A DNA stretch of 64,000 bases from Clusia tigrina (lineage: Eukaryota; Arthropoda; Insecta; Diptera; Clusiidae). A model generated the notes under the pieces. The model was not told the DNA's origin and searched no databases. It saw only the letters and a list, made by a program, of their open reading frames with translations. Shown here piece after piece: positions 35,321 to 48,678 of this stretch. Positions within the stretch are counted from its first letter, which is position 1, and every line of letters starts with the position of its first letter. The stretch is taken from contig OV050030.1 in the NCBI GenBank assembly GCA_920105625.2, positions 242,885,889-242,949,888 on the forward strand. Reading direction: 5' to 3'. Position numbers and translations under genes: made by a program.

Positions 35321-38300
35321 TTTGGGACTCAAGGGTAGCATAGCTTTGAGCAATAGCTTAAATTGACAAGAGGCTCGAGTACTTTATTGTTACAAAATTT
35401 CAAGGTTTTACGACGCTCCAGTAAAAAGTTACAGGCATTTGTATGTTGCAAACTTTGATAGGTGTAGGACGTACCGTATAGAAGTTAGGGCCATTTGAAG
35501 TTTTATCAGTGTTTGATTTGGTACTCAAGGGTAGCATAGCTTTGAGCGATAGCTTAAATTGACAAGAGGCTCGAGTACTTTATTGTTACAAAATTTCAAG
35601 GTTTTATGACGCTCCAGTAAAAAGTTACAAGCATTTGTATGTTGCAAACTTTGATAGGTGTAGGAGGTACCATATAGAAGTTAGGGCCATTTGAAGTTTT
35701 ATCAGTATTTGATTTGGGACTCAAGGGTAGCATAGCTTTGAACGATAGCTTAAATTGACAAGAGGCTCGAGTACTTCATTGTTACAAAATTTCAATATTT
35801 TATGACGCTCCAGTAAAAACTTACAAGCATATGTATGTTGCAAACTTTGACAGGTGTAGGATGACCGTATAGAAGTTAGGGCCATTGGAAGTTTTATCAG
35901 TGTTTGATTTGGGACTCAAGGGTAGCATAGCTTTGAGCGATAGCTTAAATTGGCAAGAGGCTCGAGTACTTTATTGTTACAAAATTTGAAGGTTTTATGA
36001 CGGTCCATTAAAAAGTTACAAGCATTTGTATGTTGCAAACTTTGATAGGTGTAGGAGGTACCGTATAGAAGTTAGGGCCATTTGAAGTTTTATCAGTGTT
36101 TGATTTGGGACTCAAGGTTAGCATAGCTTTGAGCGATAGCTTAAATTGACAAGAGGCTCGAGTACTTTATTGTTACAAAATTTCAAGGTTTTATGACGCT
36201 CCAGTTAGAAGTTACAAGCATTTGTATGTTGAGAACTTTGATAGATATAGGATGCACCGTATAGAAGTTAGGGCCAATTGAAGTTTTATCAGTGTTTGAT
36301 TTGGGACTCAAGGGTAGCATAGCTTTGAGCGATAGCTTAAATTGACAAGAGGCTCGAGTACTTTATTGTTAAAAAATTTCAAGGTTTTATGACACTCCAG
36401 TAAAAAGTTACAGGCATTTGTATGTTGCAAACTTTGATAGGTGTGGGACGTACCGTATAGAAGTTAGGGCCATTTGAAGTTTTATCAGTGATTGATTTGG
36501 CACTCAAGGGTAGCATAGCTTTGAGCGATAGCTTAAATTGACAAGAGACTCGAGTACTTTATTGTTACAAAATTTAAAGGTTTTATGACGCTCCGGTATA
36601 AAGTGGCAAGCAGTTGTATGTTGCAAACTTTGATAGGTGTAGGACGTGCCGTATAGAAGTTAGGGCCATTTGAAGTTTTATCAGTGTTTGATTTGGGACT
36701 CAAGGGTAGCATAGCTTTGAGCGATAGCGTAAATTGACAAGAGGCTCGAGTACTTTATTGTTACAAAATTTCAAGGCTTTATGACGCTCCAGTAAAAAGT
36801 TACAAGCATTTGTATGTTGCAAACTTTGATAGGTATAGGATGCACCGTATAGAAGTTAGGGCCATTTGAAGTTTTATCAGTGTTTGATTTGGGACTCAAG
36901 GGTAGCATAGCTTTGAGCGATAGCTTAAATTGACAAGAGGCTCGATTACTTTATTGTTACAAAATTTCAAGGCTTTATGACGCTCCAGTAAAAAGCTACA
37001 AGTATTTGTATGTTGCAAACTTTGATAGGTATAGGATGCACCGTATAGAAGTTAGGGCCATTTGATGTTTTATCAGTGTTTGATTTGGGACTCAAGGGTA
37101 GCATAGATTTGAGCGATAGCTTAAATTGACAAGAGGCTCCAGTACTTTATTGTTACAAAATTTCAAGGTTTTAGGACGCTCCAGTAAAAAGTTACAAGCA
37201 TTTGTATGTAGCAAACTTTGATAGGTGTGGGACGTACCGTATAGAAGTTAGGGCCATTTGAAGTTTTATCACTGTTTGATTTGGGACTCAAGGGCTTAGA
37301 GCTTTATAGCTTTAAGCGATATCTTAAGTTGACAAGAGGCTCGAGTACTTTATTGTTACAAAATTTCAAGGTTTTATGACGCCCCGGTATAAAGTGACAA
37401 GCAGTTGTATTTTGCAAACTTTGATAGGTGTAGGACGTGCCGTATAGAAGTTAGGGCCATTTGAAGTTTTATCAGTGTTTGATTTGGGACTCAAGCGTAG
37501 CATAGCTTTGAGCAATAGCTTAAATTGACAAGAGGCTCGAGTACTTTATTGTTACAAAATTTCAAGGTTTTACGACGCTCCAGTAAAAAGTTACAGGCAT
37601 TTGTATGTTGCAAACTTTGATAGGTGTAGGACGTACCGTATAGAAGTTAGGGCCATTTGAAGTTTTATCAGTGTTTGATTTGGTACTCAAGGGTAGCATA
37701 GCTTTGAGCGATAGCTTAAATTGACAAGAGGCTCGAGTACTTTATTGTTACAAAATTTCAAGGTTTTATGACGCTCCAGTAAAAAGTTACAAGCATTTGT
37801 ATGTTGCAAACTTTGATAGGTGTAGGAGGTACCATATAGAAGTTAGGGCCATTTGAAGTTTTATCAGTATTTGATTTGGGACTCAAGGGTAGCATAGCTT
37901 TGAACGATAGCTTAAATTGACAAGAGGCTCGAGTACTTCATTGTTACAAAATTTCAATGTTTTATGACGCTCCAGTAAAAACTTACAAGCATATGTATGT
38001 TGCAAACTTTGACAGGTGTAGGATGACCGTATAGAAGTTAGGGCCATTGGAAGTTTTATCAGTGTTTGATTTGGGACTCAAGGGTAGCATAGCTTTGATC
38101 GATAGCTTAAATTGGCAAGAGGCTCGAGTACTTTATTGTTACAAAATTTGAAGGTTTTATGACGGTCCATTAAAAAGTTACAAGCATTTGTATGTTGCCA
38201 ACTTTGATAGGTGTAGGAGGTACCGTATAGAAGTTAGGGCCATTTGAAGTTTTATCAGTGTTTGATTTGGGACTCAAGGTTAGCATAGCTTTGAGCGATA

Positions 38301-39660
38301 GCTTAAATTGACAAGAGGCTCGAGTACTTTATTGTTACAAAATTTCAAGGTTTTATGACGCTCCAGTTAGAAGTTACAAGCATTTGTATGTTGAGAACTT
38401 TGATAGATATAGGATGCACCGTATAGAAGTTAGGGCCAATTGAAGTTTTATCAGTGTTTGATTTGGGACTCAAGGGTAGCATAGCTTTGAGCGATAGCTT
38501 AAATTGACAAGAGGCTCGAGTACTTGATTGTTAAAAAATTTCAAGGTTTTATGACACTCCAGTAAAAAGTTACAGGCATTTGTATGTTGCAAACTTTGAT
38601 AGGTGTGGGACGTACCGTATAGAAGTTAGGGCCATTTGAAGTTTTATCAGTGATTGATTTGGCACTCAAGGGTAGCATAGCTTTGAGCGATAGCTTAAAT
38701 TGACAAGAGACTCGAGTACTTTATTGTTACAAAATTTCAAGGTTTTATGACGCTCCGGTATAAAGTGGCAAGCAGTTGTATGTTGCAAACTTTGATAGGT
38801 GTAGGACGTGCCGTATAGAAGTTAGGGCCATTTGAAGTTTTATCAGTGTTTGATTTGGGACTCAAGGGTAGCATAGCTTTGAGCGATAGCGTAAATTGAC
38901 AAGAGGCTCGAGTACTTTATTGTTACAAAATTTCAAGGCTTTATGACGCTCCAGTAAAAAGTTACAAGCATTTGTATGTTGCAAACTTTGATAGGTATAG
39001 GATGCACCGTATAGAAGTTAGGGCCATTTGAAGTTTTATCAGTGTTTGATTTGGGACTCAAGGGTAGCATAGCTTTGAGCGATAGCTTAAATTGACAAGA
39101 GGCTCGATTACTTTATTGTTACAAAATTTCAAGGCTTTATGACGCTCCAGTAAAAAGCTACAAGTATTTGTATGTTGCAAACTTTGATAGGTATAGGATG
39201 CACCGTATAGAAGTTAGGGCCATTTGATGTTTTATCAGTGTTTGATTTGGGACTCAAGGGTAGCATAGATTTGAGCGATAGCTTAAATTGACAAGAGGCT
39301 CCACTACTTTATTGTTACAAAATTTCAAGGTTTTATGACGCTCCAGTAAAAAGTTACAAGCATTTGTATGTAGCAAACTTTGATAGGTGTGGGACGTACC
39401 GTATAGAAGTTAGGGCCATTTGAAGTTTTATCACTGTTTGATTTGGGACTCAAGGGCTTAGAGCTTTATAGCTTTAAGCGATATCTTAAGTTGACAAGAG
39501 GCTCGAGTACTTTATTGTTACAAAATTTCAAGGTTTTATGACGCCCCGGTATAAAGTGACAAGCAGTTGTATGTTGCAAACTTTGATAGGTGTAGGACGT
39601 GCCGTATAGAAGTTAGGGCCATTTGAAGTTTTATCAGTGTTTGATTTGGGACTCAAGGGT
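35321..39660. repeat. Nested 2,162-bp HOR, two copies (second unit)
   Basis: The same 2,162-bp period runs as two full copies (about 35,321-37,482 and 37,483-39,644). Markers are AGTATTTGATTTGG at 35,706 and 37,868, the CTTAGAGCTTTATAGC insertion near 37,296 and 39,458, and TGATTTGGCACTC near 36,492 and 38,654. Unlike the first unit, the series is not cut and continues past 38,681. Similarity ends near 39,660, where TTTGAGCAATAGC is replaced by TTTGAGCGATAGC. Confidence 0.82.
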
Positions 39661-40572
39661 AGCATAGCTTTGAGCGATAGCTTAAATTGACAAGAGGCTC
39701 GAGTACTTTATTGTTACAAAATTTCAAGGTTTTATGACGCTCCAGTAAAAAGTTACAGGCATTTGTATGTTGCAAACTTTGATAGGTGTGGGACGTTCCG
39801 TATAGAAGTTAGGGCCATTTGAAGTTTTATCAGTGTTTGATGTGGGACTCAAGGGTAGCATAGCTTTGAGCGATATCTTAAACTGACAAGAAGCTCGAGT
39901 ACTTTATTGTTACAAAATTTCAAGGTTTTATGACGCTCCAGTAAAAAGTTACAAGCATTTGTATGTTGCAACTTTGATAGGTGTAGGACGTGCCATATAG
40001 AAGTTAGGGCCATTTGAAGTTTTATCAGTGTTTGATTTGGGACTCAAGGATAGCATAGCTTTGAGCGATAGTTTAAATTGACAAGAGGCTCAAGTACTTT
40101 ATTGTTACAAAATTTCAAAGTTTTATGACGCTCCAGTAAAAAGTTACAGGCATTTGTATGTTGCAAACTTTGATAGGTGTAGGACGTACCGTATAGAAGT
40201 TACGGCCATTTGAAGTTTTATCAGTGTTTGATTTGGGACTCAAGGGTAGCATAGCTTTGAGCGATATCTTAAATTGACAAGAGGCTCGAGTACTTTATTG
40301 TAAAAAAATTTCAAGGTTTTATGACGCTCCAGTAAAAAGTTACAAGCATTTGTATGTTGCAACTTTGATAGGTGTAGGACGTGCCATATAGAAGTTAGGG
40401 CCATTTGAAGTTTTATCAGTGTTTGATTTGGGACTCAAGGATAGCATAGCTTTGAGCGATAGTTTAAATTGACAAGAGGCTCAAGTACTTTATTGTTACA
40501 AAATTTCAAAGTTTTATGACGCTCCAGTAAAAAGTTACAGGCATTTGTATGTTGCAAACTTTGATAGGTGTA
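39660..40572. repeat. 391-bp doublets between the two large HORs
   Basis: A pair of monomers is present about twice: a GATATCTTAAA monomer with TGTTGCAACTTTG and GTGCCATATAG, followed by an AGTTTAAATTG / GGCTCAAGTAC / TTTCAAAGTTTTATG monomer with ACAGGC. CAACTTTGATAGGTG lies at 39,969 and 40,360, 391 bp apart (195 + 196). The whole stretch from about 38,735 to 40,600 closely resembles about 44,305-46,180 and 52,410-54,290. Confidence 0.72.
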
Positions 40573-42614
40573 GGACGTACCGTATAGAAGTTAGGGCCAT
40601 TTGAAGTTTTATCAGTGTTTGATTTGGGACTCAAGGGTAGCATAGCTTTGAGCGATATCTTAAATTGACAAGAGGCTCGAGTACTTTATTGTTACAAAAT
40701 TTCAAGGTTTTATGACGCTCCAGTAAAAAGTTACAAGCATTTGTATGTTGCAACTTTGATAGGTGTAGGACGTACCATATAGAAGTTAGGGCCATTTGAA
40801 GTTTTATCAGTGTTTGATTTGGGACTCAAGGGTAGTATAGCTTTGAGCGATAGTTTAAATTGACAAGAGGCTCAAATACTTTATTGTTACAAAATTTCAA
40901 AGTTTTATGACGCTCCCGTAAAAAGTTACAGGCATTTGTATGTTGCAAACTTTGATAGGTGTAGGACGTACCGTATAGAAGTTAGGGCCATTTGAAGTTT
41001 TATCAGTGTTTGATTTGGGACTCAAGGGTAGCATAGCTTTGAGCGATAGCTTAAATTGGCAAGAGGCTCGAGTACTTTATTGTTACAAAATTCCAAGGTT
41101 TTATGACGCTCCAGTAAAAAGTTACAAGCATTTGTAAACTTTGATAGGTGTAGGACGTACCGTATAGAAGTTAGGGCCATTTGAAGTTTTATCAGTGTTT
41201 GATTTGGGATTCAAGGGTAGCGTAGCTTTGAGCGATAGCTTAAATTGACAAGAGGCTCAAGTACTTTATTGTTACAAAATTTCAACGTTTTATGACGCAC
41301 CAGTAAAAAGTTACAAGCATTTGTATGTAGCAAACTTTGATAGGTGTAGGATGCACCGTATAGAAGTTAGGGCCATTTGATGTTTTATCAGTGTTTGATT
41401 TGGGACTCAAGGGTAGCATAGATTTGAGCGATAGCTTAAATTGACAAGAGGCTCCAGTATTTTATTGTTACAAAATTTCAAGGTTTTATGACGCTCCAGT
41501 AAAAAGTTACAAGCATTTGTATGTAGCAAACTTTGATAGGTGTAGGACGTACCGTATAGAAGTTAGGGCCATTTGAAGTTTTATCACTGTTTGATTTGGG
41601 ACTCAAGGGTATCATAGCTTTAAGCGATATCTTAAGTTGACAAGAGGCTCGAGTACTTTATTGTTACAAAATTTCAAGGTTTTATGACGCTCCGGTATAA
41701 AGTTACAAGCAGTTGTATGTTGCAAACTTTGATAGGTGTAGGACGTACCGTATAGAAGTTAGGGCCATTTGAAGTTTTATCAGTGTTTGATTTGGGACTC
41801 AAGGGTAGCATAGCTTCGAGCGATAGCTTAAATTGACAAGAGGCTCGAGTACTTTATTGTTACAAAATTTCAAGGTTTTATGACGCTCCAGTAAAAAGTT
41901 ACAGGCATTTGTATGTTGCAAACTTTGATAGGTGTGGGACGTTCCGTATAGAAGTTAGGGCCATTTGAAGTTTTATCAATGTTTGATTTGGGACTCAAGG
42001 GTAGCATAGCTTTGAGCGATATCTTAAATTGACAAGAGGCTCGAGTACTTTATTGTTACAAAATTTCAAGGTTTTATGACGCTCCAGTAAAAAGTTACAA
42101 GCACTTGTATGTTGCAACTTTGATAGGTGTAGGACGTACCATATAGAAGTTAGGGCCATTTGAAGTTTTATTAGTGTTTGATTTGGGACTCAAGTGTAGC
42201 ATAGCTTTGAGCGATAGTTTAAATTGACAAGAGGCTCAAATACTTTATTGTTACAAAATTTCAAAGTTTTATGACGCTGCAGTAAAAAGTTACAGGCATT
42301 TGTATGTTGCAAACTTTGATAGGTGTAGGACGTACCGTATAGAAGTTAGGGCCATTTGAAGTTTTATCAGTGTTTGATTTGGGACTCAAGGGTAGCATAG
42401 CTTTGAGCGATAGCTTAAATTGACAAGAGGCTCGAGTACTTTATTGTTACAAAATTTCAAGGTTTTATGACGGTCCATTAAAAAGTTACAAGCATTTGTA
42501 TGTTGCAAACTTTGATAGGTATAGGACGTACCTTATAGAAGTTAGGGCCATTTGAAGTTTTATCAGTGTTTGATTTAGGACGCAAGGGTAGCATAGCTTT
42601 GAGCGATAGCGTAA

Positions 42615-42660
42615 ATTGACAAGAGGCTTTATTGTTACGAGTACTTTATTGTTACAAAAT
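42615..42660. repeat. 9-bp insertion variant monomer (copy 1)
   Basis: GACAAGAGGCTTTATTGTTAC is followed by GAGTACTTTATTGTTAC, so TTTATTGTTAC is present twice within one monomer. It replaces a few bases of the usual GGCTCGAG and gives a net gain of 9 bp. The same variant is present 8,106 bp downstream near 50,730. Confidence 0.82.
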
Positions 42661-44284
42661 TTCAAGGATTTATGACGCTCCAGTAAAAAGTTACAAGCAT
42701 TTGTATGTTGCAAACTTTGATAGGTGTAGGACGTACCGTATAGAAGTTAGGGCCATTTGAAGTTTTATCAGTGATTGATTTGGGACTCAAGGGTAGCATA
42801 GCTTTGAGCGATAGCTTAAATTGGCAAGAGGCTCGAGTACTTTATTGTTACAAAATTTGAAGGTTTTATGACGCTCCAGTAAAAAGTTACAAGCATTTGT
42901 ATGTTGCAAACTTTCATAGGTGTAGGAGGTACCGTATAGAAGTTAGGGCCATTTGAAGTTTTATCAGTGTTTGATTTGGGACTCAAGGTTAACATAGCTT
43001 TGAGCGATAGCTTAAATTGACAAGAGGCTCGAGTACTTTATTGTTACAAAATTTCAAGGTTTTATGACGCTCCAGTAAAAAGTTACAAGCATTTGTATGT
43101 TGAGAATTTTGATAGGTACAGGATGCACCGTATAGAAGTTAGGGCCATTTGAATTTTATCAGTGTTTGATTTGGGACTCAAGGTTAGCATAGCTTTGAGC
43201 GATAGCTTAAATTGACAAGAGGCCCAAGTACTTTATTGTTACAAAATTTTAACGTTTTATGACGCTCCAGTAAAAAGTTACAGGCATTTGTATGTTGCAA
43301 ACTTTGATAGGTGTAGGACGTACCGTATAGAAGTTAGGGCCAATTGAAGTTTTATCAGTGTTTGATTTGGGACTCAAGGGTAGCATAGCTTTGAGCGATA
43401 GCTTAAATTGACAAAAGGCTCGAGTACTTTATTGTTACAAATTTTCAATGTTTTATGACGCTCCAGTAAAAAGTTACATTTGTATGTTGCAAACTTTGAT
43501 AGGTGTAGGACGTACCGTATAGAAGTTAGGGCCATTTGAAGTTTTATCAGTGTTTGATTTGGGACTCAAGGGTAGCATAGCTTTAAGCGATATCTTAAAT
43601 TGACAAGAGGCTCGAGTACTTTATTGTTACAAAATGTCAAGGTTTTATGACGCTCCAGTATAAAGTTACAAGCATTTGTATGTTGCAAACTTTGATAGGT
43701 GTAGGACGTACCGTATAGAAGTTAGGGCCATTTGATGTTTTATCAGTGTTTGATTTGGGACTCAAGGGTAGCATTGCTTTGAGCGATAGCTTACATTGAC
43801 AAGAGGCTCGAGTACTTCATTGTTACAAAATTTCAGTGTTTTATGACTCTCCAGTAAAAACTTACAAGCATATGTATGTTGCAAACTTAGACAGGTGTAG
43901 GATGATCGTATAGAAGTTAGGGCCATTGGAAGTTTTATCAGTGTTTGATTTTGGACTCAAGGGTAGCATAGCTTTGAGCGATAGCTTAGATTGACAAGAG
44001 GCTCGAGTACTTTATTGTTACAAAATTTCAAGGTTTTATGACGCTCCATTAAAAAGTTACAAGCATTTGTATGTTGCAAACTTTGATAGGTATAGGACGT
44101 ACCGTATAGAAGTTAGGGCCATTTGAAGTTTTATCAGTGTTTGATTTAGGACGCAAGGGTAGCATAGCTTTGAGCGATAGCGTAAATTGACAAGAGGCTC
44201 GAGTACTTTATTGTTACAAAATTTCAAGGATTTATGACGCTCCAGTAAAAAGTTACAAGCATTTGTATGTTGCAAACTTTCATA

Positions 44285-44365
44285 GGTGTAGGATGCACCG
44301 TACAAAATTTCAAGGTTTTATGACGCTCCGGTATAAAGTGACAAGCAGCAATGTTGCAAACTTTG
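44285..44365. repeat. Truncated hybrid monomer, 110 bp missing (copy 1)
   Basis: GGATGCACCGTA is joined directly to CAAAATTTCAAGG, which removes about 110 bp. The monomer then continues as CTCCGGTATAAAGTGACAAG with a further 2-bp change, GCAGCAATGTTGC. Left of the junction the sequence follows the series seen at 28,430-28,670; right of it, the series seen from about 38,735. The second copy is at about 52,395-52,470. Confidence 0.85.
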
Positions 44366-47300
44366 ATAGGTGTAGGACGTGCCGTATAGAAGTTAGGGCC
44401 ATTTGAAGTTTTATCAGTGTTTGATTTGGGACTCAAGGGTAGCATAGCTTTGAGCGATAGCGTAAATTGACAAGAGGCTCGAGTACTTTATTGTTACAAA
44501 ATTTCAAGGCTTTATGACGCTCCAGTAAAAAGTTACAAGCATTTGTATGTTGCAAACTTTGATAGGTATAGGATGCACCGTATAGAAGTTAGGGCCATTT
44601 GAAGTTTTATCAGTGTTTGATTTGGGACTCAAGGGTAGCATAGCTTTGAGCGATAGCTTAAATTGACAAGAGGCTCGATTACTTTATTGTTACAAAATTT
44701 CAAGGCTTTATGACGCTCCAGTAAAAGCTACAAGTATTTGTATGTTGCAAACTTTGATAGGTATAGGATGCACCGTATAGAAGTTAGGGCCGTTTGATGT
44801 TTTATCAGTGTTTGATTTGGGACTCAAGGGTAGCATAGATTTGAGCGATAGCTTAAATTGACAAGAGGCTCCAGTACTTTATTGTTACAAAATTTCAAGG
44901 TTTTATGACGCTCCAGTAAAAAGTTACAAGCATTTGTATGTAGCAAACTTTGATAGGTGTGGGACGTACCGTATAGAAGTTAGGGCCATTTGAAGTTTTA
45001 TCACTGTTTGATTTGGGACTCAAGGGTATCATAGCTTTAAGCGATATCTTAAGTTGACAAGAGGCTCGAGTACTTTATTGTTACAAAATTTCAAGGTTTT
45101 ATGACGCTCCGGTATAAAGTGACAAGCAGTTGTATGTTGCAAACTTTGATAGGTGTAGGACGTGCCGTATAGAAGTTAGGGCCATTTGAAGTTTTATCAG
45201 TGTTTGATTTGGGAGTCAAGGGTAGCATAGCTTTGAGCGATAGCTTAAATTGACAAGAGGCTCGAGTACTTTATTGTTACAAAATTTCAAGGTTTTATGA
45301 CGCTCCAGTAAAAAGTTACAGGCATTTGTATGTTGCAAACTTTGATAGGTGTGGGACGTTCCGTATAGAAGTTAGGGCCATTTGAAGTTTTATCAGTGTT
45401 TGATGTGGGACTCAAGGGTAGCATAGCTTTGAGCGATATCTTAAACTGACAAGAGGCTCGAGTACTTTATTGTTACAAAATTTCAAGGTTTTATGACGCT
45501 CCAGTAAAAAGTTACAAGCATTTGTATGTTGCAACTTTGATAGGTGTAGGACGTGCCATATAGAAGTTAGGGCCATTTGAAGTTTTATCAGTGTTTGATT
45601 TGGGACTCAAGGATAGCATAGCTTTGAGCGTTAGTTTAAATTGACAAGAGGCTCAAGTACTTTATTGTTACAAAATTTCAAAGTTTTATGACGCTCCAGT
45701 AAAAAGTTACAGGCATTTGTATGTTGCAAACTTTGATAGGTGTAGGACGTACCGTATAGAAGTTACGGCCATTTGAAGTTTTATCAGTGTTTGATTTGGG
45801 ACTCAAGGGTAGCATAGCTTTGAGCGATATCTTAAATTGACAAGAGGCTCGAGTACTTTATTGTTACAAAATTTCAAGGTTTTATGACGCTCCAGTAAAA
45901 AGTTACAAGCATTTGTATGTTGCAACTTTGATAGGTGTAGGACGTGCCATATAGAAGTTAGGGCCATTTGAAGTTTTATCAGTGTTTGATTTGGGACTCA
46001 AGGATAGCATAGCTTTGAGCGATAGTTTACATTGACAAGAGGCTCAAGTACTTTATTGTTACAAAATTTCAAAGTTTTATGACGCTCCAGTAAAAAGTTA
46101 CAGGCATTTGTATGTTGCAAACTTTGATAGGTGTAGGACGTACCGTATAGAAGTTAGGGCCATTTGAAGTTTTATCAGTGTTTGATTTGGGACTCAAGGG
46201 TAGCATAGCTTTGAGCGATAGCTTAAATTGACAAGAGGCTCGAGTACTTTATTGTTACAAAATTTCAAGGTTTTATGACGCTCCAGTAAAAAGTTACAGG
46301 CATTTGTATGTTGCAAACTTTGATAGGTGTGGGACGTTCCGTATAGAAGTTAGGGCCATTTGAAGTTTTATCAGTGTTTGATTTGGGACTCAAGGGTAGC
46401 ATAGCTTTGAGCGATATCTTAAATTGACAAGAGGCTCGAGTACTTTATTGTTACAAAATTTCAAGGTTTTATGACGCTCCAGTAAAAAGTTACAAGCATT
46501 TGTATGTTGCAACCTTGATAGGTGTAGGACGTGCCATATAGAAGTTAGGGCCATTTGAAGTTTTATCAGTGTTTGATTTGGGACTCAAGGATAGCATAGC
46601 TTTGAGCGATAGCTTACATTGACAAGAGGCTCGAGTACTTCATTGTTACAAAATTTCAGTGTTTTATGACTCTCCAGTAAAAACTTACAAGCATATGTAT
46701 GTTGCAAACTTTGACAGGTGTAGGATGATCGTATAGAAGTTAGGGCCATTGGAAGTTTTATCAGTGTTTGATTTGGGACTCAAGGGTAGCATAGCTTTGA
46801 GCGATAGCTTAAATTGACAAGAGGCTCGAGTACTTTATTGTTACAAAATTTCAAGGTTTTATGACGGTCCATTAAAAAGTTACAAGCATTTGTATGTTGC
46901 AAACTTTGATAGGTATAGGACGTACCGTATAGGAGATAGGGCCATTTGAAGTTTTATCAGTGTTTGGTTTAGGACGCAAGGGTAGCATAGCTTTGAGCGA
47001 TAGCGTAAATTGACAAGAGGCTCGAGTACTTTATTGTTACAAAATTTCAAGGATTTATGACGCTCCAGTAAAAAGTTACAAGCATTTGTATGTTGCAAAC
47101 TTTCATAGGTGTAGGATGCACCGTATAGAAGTTAGGGCCAATTGAAGTTTTATCGGTGTTTGATTTGGGACTCAAGGGTAGCATAGCTTTGAACGATAGC
47201 TTAAATTGACAAAAGGCTCGAGTACTTTATTGTTACAAAATTTCAATGTTTTATGACGGTCCAGTAAAAAGTTACAAGCATTTGTATGTTGCAAACTTTG

Positions 47301-48678
47301 ATAGGTGTAGGACGTACCGTATAGAAGTTAGGGCCATTTGAAGTTTTATCAGTGTTTGATTTGGGACTCAAGGGTAGCATAGCTTTAAGCGATATCTTAA
47401 ATTGACAAGAGGCTCGAGTACTTTATTGTTACAAAATTTCAAGGTTTTATGACGCTCCAGTATAAAGTTACAAGCATTTGTATGTTGCAAACTTTTATAG
47501 GTGTAGGAAGTACCGTATAGAAGTTAGGGCCATTTGAAGTTTTATCAGTGTTTGATTTGGGACTCAAGGGTAGTATAGCTTTGAGCGATTGCTTACATTG
47601 ACAAGAGGCTCGAGTACTTCATTGTTACAAAATTTCAGTGTTTTATGACTCTCCAGTAAAAACTTACAAGCATATGTATGTTGCAAACTTTGACAGGTGT
47701 AGGATGATCGTATAGAAGTTAGGGCCATTGGAAGTTTTATCAGTGTTTGATTTGGGACTCAAGGGTAGCATAGCTTTGAGCGATAGTCTAAATTGACAAG
47801 AGGCTCGAGTACATTATTGTTACAAAATTTGAAGGTTTAATGACGCTCCAGTAAAAAGTTACAAGCATTTGTATGTTGCAAACTTTGATAGGTGTAGGAT
47901 GACCGTATAGAAGTTAGGGCCATTTGAAGTTTTATCAGTGATTGATTTGGGACTCAAGGGTAGCATAGCTTTGAGCAATAGCTTAAATTGACAAGAGGCT
48001 CGAGAACTTTATTGTTACAAAATTTCAAGGTTTTACGACGCTCCAGTAAAAAGTTACAGGCATTTGTATGTTGCAAACTTTGACAGGTGTAGGATGACCG
48101 TATAGAAGTTAGGGCCATTGGAAGTTTTATCAGTGTTTGATTTGGGACTCAATGGTAGCATAGCTTTGAGCGATAGCTTAAATTGGCAAGAGGCTCGAGT
48201 ACTTTATTGTTACAAAATTTCAAGGTTTTATGACGGTCCATTAAAAACTTACAAGCATTTGTATGTTGCAAACTTTGATAGGTGTAGGAGGTACCGTATA
48301 GAAGTTAGGGCCATTTGAAGTTTTATCAGTGTTTGATTTGGGACTCAAGGTTAGCATAGCTTTGAGCGATAGCTTAAATTGACAAGAGGCTCGAGTACTT
48401 TATTGTTACAAAATTTCAAGGTTTTATGACGCTCCAGTTAGAAGATACAAGCATTTGTATGTTGAGAACTTTGATAGATAGAGGATGCACCGTATAGAAG
48501 TTAGGGCCAATTTAAGTTTTATCTGTGTTTGATTTGGGACTCAAGGGTAGCATAGCTTTGAGCGATAGCTTAAATTGACAAGAGGCTCGAGTACTTTATT
48601 GTTAAAAAATTTCAAGGTTTTATGACGCTCCAGTAAAAAGTTACAGGCATTTGTATGTTGCAAACTTTGATAGGTGTG

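Larger units (their letters stand above)
27030..38681. repeat. Higher-order repeat, 5,826 bp (30 monomers), two copies
   Basis: Copy 1 (about 27,030-32,855) and copy 2 (about 32,856-38,681) keep a constant 5,826-bp offset through every diagnostic indel: the 51-bp truncation (27,230/33,056), the 4-bp loss in GTTACATTTGTATG (27,847/33,673), GGTGTAGACGTACC (29,050/34,876), GATGATCG monomers and the 7-bp insertion CTTAGAGCTTTATAGC (31,470/37,296). I found about ten substitutions by eye, for example GGCTCGCGTAC against GGCTCGAGTAC near 28,375/34,201. This suggests about 99.8% identity and a recent event. The length equals 30 monomers minus 54 bp. Confidence 0.9.
40573..48678. repeat. 8,106-bp higher-order unit, copy 1
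   Basis: This unit spans about 42 monomers (42 x 196 minus about 126 bp). It contains the 7-bp-deleted GCATTTGTAAACTTTG monomer (41,133), a subtype C-D pair (41,385-41,780), a 9-bp insertion monomer (42,628), the 4-bp-deleted monomer (43,475), the 110-bp truncation (44,303), the B-C-D trimer (44,640-45,170) and a GATGATCG series. Its internal order is a mosaic: about 43,000-44,300 resembles 27,400-28,670, and 44,305-46,180 resembles 38,735-40,600. The left boundary lies between about 40,540 and 40,572, where similarity to the second copy begins. Confidence 0.9.
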
